Under the pieces are notes generated by a model. The model was not told the DNA's origin. It ran no database searches and saw only the letters and a list, made by a program, of their open reading frames with translations. Made by a program: the position numbers and the translations under genes. From an uncultured Vibrio sp. (GTDB lineage Bacteria > Pseudomonadota > Gammaproteobacteria > Enterobacterales > Vibrionaceae), in assembly GCF_963675395.1 (NCBI RefSeq), contig NZ_OY776222.1:1302001-1366000 (forward strand): a DNA stretch of 64,000 nt, in the 5' to 3' direction. Below, one piece after another: positions 17,614-26,801 of this stretch (position 1 is the first letter of the stretch; each line of letters begins with the position of its first letter).

Positions 17614-17654
17614 TCCAGAAAACTGGACACAATGCCGTCTAAAAAACTGGACAC
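17614..17654. promoter_or_regulatory. Repeated CTGGACA elements, possible enhancer site
   Basis: TCCAG-AAAA-CTGGA palindrome (17614-17627) followed by a direct repeat of AAAACTGGACAC ending at about 17654. They sit 50-110 bases upstream of the -24/-12 element, the position of enhancer sites for sigma-54 activators. An alternative is the decayed end of an insertion sequence. Confidence 0.4.
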
Positions 17655-17798
17655 TATCCTGAATTTAAGACAATGAGAGAAAGACCTATAAAACGGTATA
17701 CATGAATAACCCTTTCCAACAAAAGTGAACTTATGAAATTCTTGCATTAAAACTCAGGCACATGAGTTTTATAAGAGCAGGTTCTGTAGCCCAACAAT

Positions 17799-18119
17799 AT
17801 GAATAAAAAAGAAATGAAACAGTAGATAGCGATAACCTACGCATTGGCCGCCAGATTCGGAATTTTCGTAAGGCTAAAGGCGTAACTCTAGCGAGATGGC
17901 CGAGCGTATTCAGCGTTCAATGGGATATGTCAGCCAGGTTGAGCGCATGCCAATTAAAAACTTCAATCCACCAGTGATGTATTGAGGGGCCAAATCAGCT
18001 GTTTTTTCCACTCCGACCGGGAAGCACCTGCAGAAGAATTGAACCATATTGTGCGTGAATCAGCTTGGCGTAGTTTAAGTTTTTCAATTCATTACTTTTT
18101 GTATAACAAAGCTAGCTGA
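17799..18119 (+). pseudogene. Broken XRE-family regulator
   Basis: Pieces of a helix-turn-helix regulator lie in different frames. One frame reads DNLRIGRQIRNFRKAKGVTLA. After a one-base loss near 17895 another reads EMAERIQRSMGYVSQVER, the HTH core. After a further break a third reads FFHSDREAPAEELNHIVRESAW, the start of a cupin-like or central region, ending at TGA 18119. The start ATG 17799 is itself out of frame with the first piece. At least three disruptions and a missing middle make it non-functional. The intact family would be an XRE/cupin regulator; it marks the right boundary of the acquired block. Confidence 0.75.
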
Positions 18120-18430
18120 TCATGTTAGTTCGCACATCGATTCGTGACACGTGTTGGGGCATTTTCGTGTTTCATGCCCAAGTCAACACACCTCTGGGCA
18201 TAAGTCTCTTAGCTTAAATGACTTTGTAGTGTACTCAAAGTAAAAACATGAAGAAGGTCATCACAAGGCATATCTAACAAAAAATATCGCGATCGCGGCC
18301 TACGGCCGCTCATAAAAACGAACCCCACTTAAAAAGTGGGGTTCGTCATCAATCTGAGCCATATCTAAGATATGGCTTTATGAATTACACTAACCTAAAT
18401 TAATCATTGAAAGTGCCTCTCAACGCAGCA
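18120..18430. other. Intergenic region left of sulfatase
   Basis: 311 bases, no gene. Contains a small GCGGCC/GGCCGC hairpin (about 18296-18309) and the sulfatase terminator. Confidence 0.4.
18312..18346 (-). terminator. Terminator of the sulfatase operon
   Basis: 12-bp perfect stem CGAACCCCACTT/AAGTGGGGTTCG with an AAA loop; T-run on the minus strand. Confidence 0.9.
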
Positions 18431-20803
18431 TTATTCAACAATAGAAGTCGTTACTTTTTCTATTTTTTGGTTGAACCCAAATGGAGATTGGTAGTCTTTA
18501 CTTACTGCGCCACCTTCATCTTCACCAATACCTACACCGTCATCGAGTGAGAATAAACGAGATATGGTATTCGGTATTAGCTTCTTATCCACAAGCTTGC
18601 CGTTAACGTATAAGTAGGCATTACCACCTTTACCTTGACCAGCAGCGTTGCCTTTACCGCCAACACCATCTTCATCATAGCGGAACTCCACTTTGATCTC
18701 ATTGTCGCCTTTCTTCAACTTATCGCCAGTCACTTTAGTGTATTCATACGCTAACCAGTTGTATTCAAATGCTGGTACACCATTTTTTACATACAAAGTC
18801 CAACCAGCAAAATTACCACCTTGAGCGATAACAACACCATTGGTGTTTTCCACGTCATCTGTAGAAATGTTCGCTATTAAATCAAACGATTTATTTTTGA
18901 TATTCAAGAAAGAGTTTTCAGGTATACCTTTAGCGCCTTCGTACAAAGTTAGGCTCTTCTTACCAAACATCGCATCTGGGCGGCCAGCTACTTCGGCATT
19001 CATACGCTCAAGAGTACGATCATCAATTGGGTACACATGATTCTCTTCTGCTTCTTTATCGAAGAGTTTCTTCATTTCTTCCAATTTTTCAGGTTGTTCT
19101 TTCGCTAAATCTTTAGATAGAGACCAGTCTTTAGTGGTATCAAACAACTCCCACTCATCCTTTTGCAAGGTTGTGAACTTCGCTGATGTTTCGGTTAATG
19201 CCCAATGTGTAACCCTCGCTAACCAACCATCTTTGTAAATTGCACGGTTACCTGCAAGCTCAAAATATTGGATTTTATGCTTAGTTTCTGCTTTTGGATC
19301 GGTAAATGTCTGAGCAAAACTCGCACCCACCATTGGTATTTGTTCAACACCTTCGACTTCCTTTGGTTCTGGAAGCTTAGCTACTTCTAACACTGTTGGT
19401 GCGACATCGACGACATGAGACCATTGGCTACGAATGGTTTGACCATTCTTTTTAATGCCATTAGGCCAACTTACAACCATCCCATTTCGAGTACCGCCAT
19501 AGTCCGACGCCATACCTTTCGTCCAAACAAATGGTGAATCACCCGCGACAGCCCAACCTGAAGCATAATGGCCAAAACTATCTGGTCCACCGAGTTTATC
19601 AATGTTCTTAAGTGCATAAGAAGGGTCTTCTTCAATGCCGTTATAAAAAGCAAGTGAGTTCAAACTGCCGTTCCTATTCCCTTCCGCACTCGCTCCGTTA
19701 TCTCCTACGATGTAGAAAATAAGCGTGTTGTCAAACTCACCATTTTTCTTAAGCGTATCAATGACTCGCCCAACCTCATAATCCGTGTGAGCTAAAAACC
19801 CAGCAAAAACCTCCATTTGACGTTCAAACACACGTTTTTCATCTTTAGTCAGTGAATCCCAACGCGGAACGAAGTCAGGCATTGGTGGTAGTACTGTGTC
19901 TTTCGGAATAATCCCATTGGCTTTCTGACGCTCGAAGGTCTCTTGTCTTAACTTATCCCAGCCCATAGAAAACTTACCTTTAAACTTATCAATCCACTCT
20001 CGTGGAGCCTGATGCGGTGCATGCATCGCTCCAGGAGCGTAATAAGCAAAGAAAGGTTTATCTGAGTTGTAACTGTGTTCCAAGTTTAACCACTCAATGG
20101 TCTTATCGGTCATATCGGCAGTAAAGTGGTAGTTTTCTTTACGTGGCGTTTTAATGCGTGTATTGCCATCAATCAAGACTGGTTGGAACTGATCAGTTTC
20201 ACCGCCAAAGAAACCATAAAACTTATCGAAGCCAACTTGTTTGGGCCATAGTGTTTGGTCACCCGCAGGGCCTGTTTCCCAAGGTGGGATCTCATGGTTC
20301 TTACCAAACATTGCCGTACTATAACCATTGTATTTTAGGATCTTTGGTAAAGCCGCGATGTAGTTAGGCCTTACACCAGTATTGCCTGGAAATGCCGTTC
20401 CAGTTTCAGCAATCGAACCCATATTGTTTTGGTGATGATTACGCCCTGTCAGTAAAGCGGTACGGGTTGCAGAGCTAACACCTGTGGTGTGGAATTGGTT
20501 ATACATCAAACCTTGTTTAGCCAAAGCATTAAGCGTTGGCATTTCAATGGCCCCACCAAACAGTGATGATTGGCTAAAGCCAACATCATCTAACAAGATA
20601 ACCAAGACATTGGGCGCGCCCTCTGGCGCTTTTACACGTGATGTTGGTTCTGGACGTTGTACATCCCTGACATCTAATTCTGTGTAAGTTTTTGGCTTAA
20701 CATCAGGAATTGGAAGCTGTGTTCTGTCTGGTGCTCCTGCGGCGGCAACTAAGCACGGAGCCAGTGCACCGGTGAGGGTGACCGTCGTTTTTAATAAAGC
20801 CAT
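18431..20803 (-). CDS. Arylsulfatase, Ser-type, exported
   Basis: A 790-residue sulfatase of the AtsA type. The N-terminus to about residue 22 (MALLKTTVTLTGALAPCLVAAAGA) is a signal peptide, so it acts in the periplasm or outside. The metal site begins with VILLDDVGFS. The maturation motif is SSATRTALLTGR: Ser110-x-Ala-x-Arg instead of Cys-x-Pro-x-Arg, so Ser110 should be oxidised to formylglycine by a radical-SAM maturase. That enzyme is encoded 15 bases upstream. Other sulfatase features are GKNHEIPPW and DNGASAEGN. A C-terminal jelly-roll-like extension (about 600-790) is typical of long bacterial arylsulfatases. The natural sulfate ester is unknown. A terminator follows. Confidence 0.9.
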   Translation of the reverse strand: MALLKTTVTLTGALAPCLVAAAGAPDRTQLPIPDVKPKTYTELDVRDVQRPEPTSRVKAPEGAPNVLVILLDDVGFSQSSLFGGAIEMPTLNALAKQGLMYNQFHTTGVSSATRTALLTGRNHHQNNMGSIAETGTAFPGNTGVRPNYIAALPKILKYNGYSTAMFGKNHEIPPWETGPAGDQTLWPKQVGFDKFYGFFGGETDQFQPVLIDGNTRIKTPRKENYHFTADMTDKTIEWLNLEHSYNSDKPFFAYYAPGAMHAPHQAPREWIDKFKGKFSMGWDKLRQETFERQKANGIIPKDTVLPPMPDFVPRWDSLTKDEKRVFERQMEVFAGFLAHTDYEVGRVIDTLKKNGEFDNTLIFYIVGDNGASAEGNRNGSLNSLAFYNGIEEDPSYALKNIDKLGGPDSFGHYASGWAVAGDSPFVWTKGMASDYGGTRNGMVVSWPNGIKKNGQTIRSQWSHVVDVAPTVLEVAKLPEPKEVEGVEQIPMVGASFAQTFTDPKAETKHKIQYFELAGNRAIYKDGWLARVTHWALTETSAKFTTLQKDEWELFDTTKDWSLSKDLAKEQPEKLEEMKKLFDKEAEENHVYPIDDRTLERMNAEVAGRPDAMFGKKSLTLYEGAKGIPENSFLNIKNKSFDLIANISTDDVENTNGVVIAQGGNFAGWTLYVKNGVPAFEYNWLAYEYTKVTGDKLKKGDNEIKVEFRYDEDGVGGKGNAAGQGKGGNAYLYVNGKLVDKKLIPNTISRLFSLDDGVGIGEDEGGAVSKDYQSPFGFNQKIEKVTTSIVE

Positions 20804-20818
20804 TTTATTTTCTACCTT

Positions 20819-22045
20819 CTACTTTGACGTTGTTAGGATTAATGGGCCATCTAATGCTTGCATGACGTAACTCGCTGGATAACCGTTTGCGAGTAGTGTT
20901 GTCATAGCCTGCAAATACTTGTGTATTGAATTAAAGAAGAAGTAATAACCTTCACAAAGTACGTTTTCATACTCTCCAGTATCGGACAGATAACGGTGTT
21001 TTGGGCATCCACCATTACAAAGTTGCAAAAATTGACAATTTTTACATCGCTGAGACAGACGAGATTCTTTGTTAAATACGTTTTTATTGTCATCTTTAAT
21101 CTCTTTTAGATCTGTTGTGACGACATTTCCGATTTTGGATTCTGGGTAGGCTACATGATCACAGAAGTAAACATCACCGTTCGCTTCAACAGCGTATGAC
21201 GATCCACAGTTTTTCGCATGAATACAATTAGGAGATGGATTACCAATGTGTTGGGTCAATGCTTGCTCAAAATTAGCAATGAAGACTTTACCGACGTCTT
21301 TAGCAATCCAAAGATTAAAAATATCAACCAGAAACTGACCGTACGCTTTTGCATCTACCGCCCAAGAAACCGGGTTATATCTATGCTCATCCAGCTTAGC
21401 GGTTGAAAAAATCAAGTTGCTTCCAAAATGCTGCCCACGCGACTGCTCAACTTCTGTGGGAACCGACTCTACCAGTGGTGAAAATTGAATGTGCTTAACT
21501 TTGTGCTTACGAAAAAATGCGTAAATCGCCTCTGCATGTTGACAATATTCTTTGCTTACACATGCCAGCACATTGAACTCAACATTCATTTTTTGGAGTA
21601 GCTTCAAAGCTTTCATTATCTCATCGAAGACGCTTTTGCCTTGTTTCGTTCGGTATTTACCTTGAAGCCATTCCGGACCATCAAGACTTAATCCAACAAG
21701 GAAGTTGTTTTCTCTGAAAAATCGACACCATTTTTCATCTAATCTTGAACCATTAGTTTGAAGGGTATTTTTAATAATTTTATCGCCAGCGTATTTTCGT
21801 TGGAACTCGACAGCCTTCTCGAAGAAGCCAATCCCCGCTAACGTAGGCTCTCCACCATGCCATGCAAATTCAACTTCTGGCGTACTCTGGCTACTAATAT
21901 AATTTTTAACATAAGCCTCAAGGGTATCCAGGCTCATCGATTTGTGTGAATTGAGAAGAGATTCTTTTTCTAAATAGAAACAATATTGACAGTCATAGTT
22001 ACATTTTGAACCAACAACTTTTACCGTCGTATGTAAGCCTTTCAT
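20819..22045 (-). CDS. Anaerobic sulfatase-maturating radical-SAM enzyme
   Basis: A 408-residue radical-SAM/SPASM protein that converts the active-site Ser or Cys of sulfatases to formylglycine without oxygen. The radical-SAM cluster motif is C15-x3-C19-x2-C22 (CNYDCQYC). Next comes EFAWHGGEPTLAG and TLQTNGSRLD, typical of the anSME group. The C-terminal Cys-rich SPASM region (CIHAKNC, FCDHVAYPE, CKNCQFLQLCNGGCPKHR) binds two auxiliary Fe-S clusters. It is the first gene of a two-gene operon with the Ser-type sulfatase, whose motif matches the enzyme class. ATG 22045 gives the conserved start MKGLHTTVKVVGSKCN. Confidence 0.92.
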   Translation of the reverse strand: MKGLHTTVKVVGSKCNYDCQYCFYLEKESLLNSHKSMSLDTLEAYVKNYISSQSTPEVEFAWHGGEPTLAGIGFFEKAVEFQRKYAGDKIIKNTLQTNGSRLDEKWCRFFRENNFLVGLSLDGPEWLQGKYRTKQGKSVFDEIMKALKLLQKMNVEFNVLACVSKEYCQHAEAIYAFFRKHKVKHIQFSPLVESVPTEVEQSRGQHFGSNLIFSTAKLDEHRYNPVSWAVDAKAYGQFLVDIFNLWIAKDVGKVFIANFEQALTQHIGNPSPNCIHAKNCGSSYAVEANGDVYFCDHVAYPESKIGNVVTTDLKEIKDDNKNVFNKESRLSQRCKNCQFLQLCNGGCPKHRYLSDTGEYENVLCEGYYFFFNSIHKYLQAMTTLLANGYPASYVMQALDGPLILTTSK

Positions 22046-22199
22046 AAATATGCCGTTTGTCTGAACATGGTCAATTTAGCTTAGCTCATATTCACTTGGT
22101 TGCAACGGTTAACTTTGATACACGCAACTTATCACTTTTGATACTATATCCAACAACTATACACGTTACTCACTTTAGAGTAGTGAAGAGCTACCAGAA

Positions 22200-22440
22200 A
22201 TTGACGCCCTACGGATCACCCATGATTATTGGGGCCAATTATATTATGAAACCCGATGAGTCCGTTCAAGCTTGTTTAGACCTTAATCCAAAAGCTCTGT
22301 TACCCGCCCATGTTGGCCGCTTTACTCTGGCCCAGCATGATTGGAGCGAACCATTCAATCGCATTGCCGCATTGAACTCAGACAAGCCAAACCGCTAATT
22401 CAAATCACTAAAGAAACCTTACTCGCCATAGTCCGATGCG
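22200..22440 (+). pseudogene. C-terminal remnant of an MBL-fold hydrolase
   Basis: Plus-strand translation gives MKPDESVQACLDLNPKALLP followed by AHVGRFTLAQHDWSEPFNRI, clearly homologous to the C-terminus of the intact MBL-fold hydrolase at 56339-57493 (MMPEEVAQAANDLNAKTLLP, SHNSKFKLAKHAWYEPLDRI). After about 22385 the homologous continuation (KPLIQITKETL) lies in another frame, so there is a frameshift. The metal-binding N-terminal two thirds are missing. An ORF from 22057 runs into it but its first half has no similarity. Confidence 0.75.
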
Positions 22441-22629
22441 GCTTCTTTGATTTTCCCTACTCTCTGGGAATGGATTCACCCAAACATGAAAACGCTTATG
22501 TGACTCCCATTCACACACCTTCACAATCGGTGTCTAAGAGATTAGCCCTCGGGAGATATTTATGCCTAAATATAGGAATAATATCCGTATCTGATTTTAT
22601 TCCCCAAACTAAGAGAAAGTGAGAAGTAA

Positions 22630-23676
22630 ATGCAGGAAAAAACACCGCAATCTATTCAGCGTAATGCTTGCCCTGAACCAATCAGAATCGGGTTTATTCT
22701 CCAGCCACATTTTTCTCTTATGGCATTTACTGCTGCCATGGATGCGCTTATTACGGCAAACCTAGTCCATGAAACCAGCTTGTTTCAAATCCAGACCTTT
22801 GGTATCGATTCGCGTAAAGTATTGAGTGATATTGGTATCGACATCGCGACAGATGCAACGGTTGAGTCACTAAATCTCCACAAAAGAGGCTCACTGGATT
22901 GGTTATTTGTTTGTGGAGGTTATCGTTGCAGCACGCAATCAACTCCCCCCCTTACTGAATGCCTGATGTCTGCTAACAATCAGAAGGTCAATTTAGGAAG
23001 CATTTGGAATGGAACTATTGCATTAGCCCACGCGAATATCATTGAAGAAAACACCGCGTCTGCCGTGCACCCCAATAGTCACCAGTTTATTCACGCCACT
23101 TTCCCTACTGTGGAATTATCCCCCCATACCTATGAAGTCTCGGCCAATCGCGCCAGTTGCGCGGGGCCAAATAGTGCCATGGAGATGATGCTGAGTATCA
23201 TTGAAGCGAAGTTTGATAGACAGTTAGTGCGGGCTGTACGCGAGATCTTAAGCTGCGATCAAGCATCTGAGGGAAGACAGGCAATATTGCACAGCCAACC
23301 GAACAAACCGTCGGTGGATACCCTCGCCCGCCCTGAGGCATTGCAAGATGCAATTAGCCTGATGGAATCAAACATCGAGGAACCGTTGACGCCCGACGAA
23401 CTGGCGCGATTTTTATCGATGTCTCGCAGACAACTAGAACGGCTATTTCAAACCCATTTGGAACTGTCACCATCAAGGTATTACCTGAAACTACGTCTGT
23501 TGGCGGCCCATAAAGAGCTGGAGCAGAATAAAGAACCGATCATTCAAATTGGCTTAAGCTGCGGATTTGTTAGCAGCAGTCATTTCAGCAACTGTTTTAA
23601 AGATTTCTTTGGCTACACCCCAACTCAGCTGCGCCAAAATATGAAGATGAAAAACTCGACTCATTCAACACGCTGA
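22630..23676 (+). CDS. GlxA-family transcriptional regulator (DJ-1-like domain + AraC HTH), possible SouR-like
   Basis: A 348-residue regulator. The N-terminal DJ-1/PfpI-like ligand domain (about 15-200) lacks a normal nucleophile elbow. The C-terminal AraC domain (about 240-340) shows FLSMSRRQLERLFQTHLELS and IGLSCGFVSSSHFSNCFKDFFG. It resembles the GbdR-like regulator at 54257-55390 in domain order and in HTH sequence. GAGAAGTAA precedes ATG 22630. It converges with the sdaA end of the sarcosine/serine operon. In Pseudomonas, two related regulators control this pathway: GbdR (betaine, dimethylglycine) and SouR (sarcosine). By position this copy could be the sarcosine sensor; that assignment is inference. 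Confidence 0.85.
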   Translation: MQEKTPQSIQRNACPEPIRIGFILQPHFSLMAFTAAMDALITANLVHETSLFQIQTFGIDSRKVLSDIGIDIATDATVESLNLHKRGSLDWLFVCGGYRCSTQSTPPLTECLMSANNQKVNLGSIWNGTIALAHANIIEENTASAVHPNSHQFIHATFPTVELSPHTYEVSANRASCAGPNSAMEMMLSIIEAKFDRQLVRAVREILSCDQASEGRQAILHSQPNKPSVDTLARPEALQDAISLMESNIEEPLTPDELARFLSMSRRQLERLFQTHLELSPSRYYLKLRLLAAHKELEQNKEPIIQIGLSCGFVSSSHFSNCFKDFFGYTPTQLRQNMKMKNSTHSTR

Positions 23677-23704
23677 CAAGACAAGTTCCAATACAAATAG
23701 GGGC

Positions 23705-23743
23705 CATAAAAAAAGAAGACACAGAGCCCGCTGTGTCTTCTTT
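23705..23743 (-). terminator. Terminator of the glyA-sox-purU-sdaA operon
   Basis: 13-bp perfect stem AAAGAAGACACAG/CTGTGTCTTCTTT with loop AGCCCG; long T-run on the minus strand. It may also stop plus-strand transcripts from the regulator. Confidence 0.88.
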
Positions 23744-23805
23744 GGCTTAGTCGGTAACCTGAAGGTTACATGAGTGTCAACACCAAGGACGAGAGATAGA
23801 AAATA

Positions 23806-25185
23806 TCAACACTCAATCACATTAACAGCTAAGCCACCTGTTGATGTTTCTTTATACTTGTCCTGCATGTCCAGGCCAGTATCGCGCATCGTTTTGATGA
23901 CTTTATCCAGAGACACAAAGTGCTCTCCGTCACCACGCAATGCCATTTGAGCTGCGTTGATCGCTTTCATTGCAGCAATCGCATTACGCTCGATACAAGG
24001 CACCTGAACGAGTCCGCCAACCGGGTCGCAGGTCAATCCTAAGTTATGCTCTAAGCCGATTTCTGCTGCGTTTTCAATTTGTAGTGGCGTTCCCCCTAGA
24101 ACGGCACAAACACCCGCAGCAGCCATGGCACAAGCAGAGCCCACTTCACCCTGACAACCCACTTCCGCGCCAGAGATAGACGCATTCTTCTTACACAGAA
24201 TACCTATCGCTGCTGCTGTTAGTAGAAAATCAACCACCTGCTCGTCTGAACAATTCGGTGTGAACTCTTTGAAGTACATTAATACGGCTGGAATGATACC
24301 CGCAGCACCGTTTGTCGGTGCCGTCACCATTCGACCACCAGCCGCGTTTTCTTCGTTAACCGCGAGCGCGTACAAATTGACCCAATCCATACCGCTTAGT
24401 GTGGAACTGATAACATTCGGGTTAGCACAATAGACGAGCGAATCGAATAGTTTCTTTGCACGGCGTTTAACGTTAAGTCCACCAGGTAACACGCCTTCAG
24501 CACTAAGGCCATTAGAAATACAAGATTTCATCGCGTACCAGATGTTAAGCAAGCCGTCTCTGATCTCCTGCTCTGAGCGCCAAACCTTTTCGTTTTCCAG
24601 CATCAGTTCACTGATACTGAGGTTATTCTGTTTACATAACTGGAGAAGTTCTTCGCCGCTATTAAAGTCATAAGGCAGAGCAACGGTATCCATCACAGAC
24701 GACTCAGACTGAGCTTCCTTCTTGTCTAAGATAAAGCCACCGCCCACCGAGAAGTAGGTGTTTCGGTACAACGTATGACCTGATTCATCGATGGCAATGA
24801 TTTCCATTGCGTTAGGGTGATAAGGATGCACCTCACGCAAGAACTTCATGTCGTTTGGCCAGTCAAACGTGACTAACTTTTTACGCTTTAGCCATAAGTC
24901 ACCACCTTGCTTAAGTTCCTGTGTGATAACCGGGATTGCTGCTGTGTCAACGGTGTCCGGCAATTCTCCCATCAGTCCAACGACGATGGCAGAATCCGTT
25001 CCGTGACCAACACCGGTCGCGCTCAAAGAACCCATTAACTTAACCACGATTCGATGAGTCGCTTCGATGAAATTTAATTCATCTAACTCATTGGTAAATC
25101 GATTGGCGGCGACCATAGGTCCAACGGTATGGGAACTGGATGGTCCAACGCCAATTTTAAACAAATCGAATACACTGATAGACAT
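23806..25185 (-). CDS. sdaA: L-serine ammonia-lyase, iron-sulfur
   Basis: A 459-residue single-chain L-serine deaminase that turns serine into pyruvate and ammonia with a 4Fe-4S cluster. The beta domain opens with [16 protein letters not shown]. The alpha domain has [25 protein letters not shown] and [19 protein letters not shown], whose cysteines bind the cluster. The tail VNVIEC ends in the conserved C-terminal Cys. Length equals the usual 455-460. It is the last gene of the minus-strand series glyA-soxBDAG-purU-sdaA, 15 bases after purU. Here it finishes the route betaine to sarcosine to glycine to serine to pyruvate, so it is probably a pathway-dedicated copy. Confidence 0.95.
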   Translation of the reverse strand: MSISVFDLFKIGVGPSSSHTVGPMVAANRFTNELDELNFIEATHRIVVKLMGSLSATGVGHGTDSAIVVGLMGELPDTVDTAAIPVITQELKQGGDLWLKRKKLVTFDWPNDMKFLREVHPYHPNAMEIIAIDESGHTLYRNTYFSVGGGFILDKKEAQSESSVMDTVALPYDFNSGEELLQLCKQNNLSISELMLENEKVWRSEQEIRDGLLNIWYAMKSCISNGLSAEGVLPGGLNVKRRAKKLFDSLVYCANPNVISSTLSGMDWVNLYALAVNEENAAGGRMVTAPTNGAAGIIPAVLMYFKEFTPNCSDEQVVDFLLTAAAIGILCKKNASISGAEVGCQGEVGSACAMAAAGVCAVLGGTPLQIENAAEIGLEHNLGLTCDPVGGLVQVPCIERNAIAAMKAINAAQMALRGDGEHFVSLDKVIKTMRDTGLDMQDKYKETSTGGLAVNVIEC

Positions 25186-25200
25186 CCCTTGCTACTCCTA

Positions 25201-26067
25201 TCAATGGCTTAGAATAATGGTGCGAGTACCGGATAGGAATACCCGTCTCTCAACATGATGTTTTACAGCATTAAACAACGTGATTCGTTCAACATCTTGA
25301 CCTTTAGCAATCAAGTCTTCTGGGTAATGAGCGTGCCCGACTTCCTGAAGGCCCTGAGAGATGATCGGACCTTCGTCCAAATCGTTGTTTACGTAGTGAG
25401 CCGTTGCGCCTACCATCTTCACGCCTTTTTCCCAAGCCTGATGATATGGGCGAGCACCTTTAAAACCAGGTAACAGCGAGTGATGGATGTTGATTGCACG
25501 TCCACTTAAACGTTCACATAGCCAAGGCGAGAGAATCTGCATGTAGCGCGCCAGTACAACCAATTCGATGTCGTACTCATCTAACAAGCGAACAATTTCC
25601 GCTTCTTGCTCTGGCTTGGTCTCTGGAGTAATCGGCAGATGGTGGTAAGGAATACCGTGCCACTTCGCCAAGTTTTCCAAATCTGGGTGGTTAGAGATGA
25701 TAACTGGTACTTCAACGTTCAACTGACCGGTACGGTAGCGATACAGCAAATCGTTCAGGCAGTGATCGTATTTTGAGACCAAGATAGCCATGCGCATGCG
25801 TTGACCGGAAGCGGTCAGATTCCACTCCATAGAGAAATCTTTCGCTCTTGCACCAAACTCTGAGTCAAACTTCTGCGGATCAAAATCTGGTTCTGCAGGG
25901 ATAAACTCAATACGAATAAAAAACTGACCCGTTGCTCTGTCATCGAATGACTGAATTTCGTTGATATAGTGACCAACGCTCGCCAGATAACGAGTAACGA
26001 CGTCAACAGTACCGCTCACACTTGGACAATGTGCGGTAAGAATCCAAGTTTGTGTTGAATTTTCCAT
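25201..26067 (-). CDS. purU: Formyltetrahydrofolate deformylase
   Basis: A 288-residue enzyme hydrolysing 10-formyl-THF to formate and THF. An N-terminal ACT domain (about 5-85) precedes a formyltransferase fold (about 90-285) with the catalytic NIHHSLLPGFKGARPYHQAW and DLDEGPIISQ segments (Asn, His, Asp). In this operon sarcosine oxidation loads THF with one-carbon units; PurU releases the surplus as formate and returns free THF to the oxidase. It is preceded by soxG after 65 bases and followed closely by sdaA. Confidence 0.95.
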   Translation of the reverse strand: MENSTQTWILTAHCPSVSGTVDVVTRYLASVGHYINEIQSFDDRATGQFFIRIEFIPAEPDFDPQKFDSEFGARAKDFSMEWNLTASGQRMRMAILVSKYDHCLNDLLYRYRTGQLNVEVPVIISNHPDLENLAKWHGIPYHHLPITPETKPEQEAEIVRLLDEYDIELVVLARYMQILSPWLCERLSGRAINIHHSLLPGFKGARPYHQAWEKGVKMVGATAHYVNNDLDEGPIISQGLQEVGHAHYPEDLIAKGQDVERITLFNAVKHHVERRVFLSGTRTIILSH

Positions 26068-26132
26068 AGTTCCCTCTGCTCATGGTATGCCGGTACATCC
26101 CGTACCGGCTTGATTACAACTTAGCTAGCTCG

Positions 26133-26801
26133 TTACTTAGCGATGGTCAGACCAAACTCTAGGCTTGCATCTTGAATCCACAACCATAGGTAGTCAGAGA
26201 AACTACGGCGAATAACCAACTCGAACTTGTCTTCATCAAGACGACGAATGATTGCGCCACTTTTCGCAAAGACCGTTGATACAACCTTACCGACAGGGAA
26301 TTCCTTAGGGTGAACATCAATTGGCGTCGATTTTTTCAGCACATCAACAGCATGAGTACCAGAGAGTTCTAGAATCGTTGAGCCGCCGCTACCGTTCACC
26401 AGCGAATAGTGACCTTTCATCTGCTCACGAAACGCAGATTCAACATCAAAGGCAGCCAACCCAGGAACAGTGATTAACCATTCATCTGGTGCCAACCAAC
26501 GAGCAGCGAAATCACCTTTCGACGTTGATGTTAAAGGCTCTAGTGGTAATGAGAAGCCAAGAATCGACGATACCGTTTTGATCATTTCTTCATTTTTTGG
26601 GTCACATCGTAACGTCAGATGCCCCATCAGCTTCACTTCTTTGAGAACCACACCTTGGCGGTCTGGTGGCATACTTGCTAATTTATCGAACTCAGCGTGA
26701 TGCAAAGGAGATTCACCGAAAATTTCCCCACCAGGAACCTGGTTCATTAGGTCAACCAATGGTTGTTTGTTTTCTTGTTCAATTATTGTTGTATCAGACA
26801 T
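26133..26801 (-). CDS. soxG: Sarcosine oxidase gamma subunit
   Basis: A 222-residue small subunit of heterotetrameric sarcosine oxidase. It shows the gamma-subunit pattern with SPLHHAEFDKLA near the N-terminus, RWLAPDEWLITVPG in the middle and FPVGKVVSTVFAKSGAIIRRL toward the end, a GcvT/YgfZ-related fold. ATG 26801 (MSDTTIIEQ) overlaps the soxA stop by 8 bases, implying translational coupling; an in-frame ATG at 26855 lies inside soxA and is rejected. The subunit helps form the complex; it carries no redox cofactor. Confidence 0.92.
   Translation of the reverse strand: MSDTTIIEQENKQPLVDLMNQVPGGEIFGESPLHHAEFDKLASMPPDRQGVVLKEVKLMGHLTLRCDPKNEEMIKTVSSILGFSLPLEPLTSTSKGDFAARWLAPDEWLITVPGLAAFDVESAFREQMKGHYSLVNGSGGSTILELSGTHAVDVLKKSTPIDVHPKEFPVGKVVSTVFAKSGAIIRRLDEDKFELVIRRSFSDYLWLWIQDASLEFGLTIAK

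Larger units (their letters stand above)
17467..17798. other. Upstream region of oligomer hydrolase gene
   Basis: 332 bases without a gene. It contains the sigma-54-like promoter and the CTGGACA repeats listed separately; the right half is A+T-rich native-looking DNA leading into the broken XRE gene. Confidence 0.5.

Noticed and set aside
17614..17654. Insertion-sequence end (repeated AACTGGACAC)
   Set aside because: No transposase remnant nearby; position relative to the -24/-12 element fits an enhancer at least as well.
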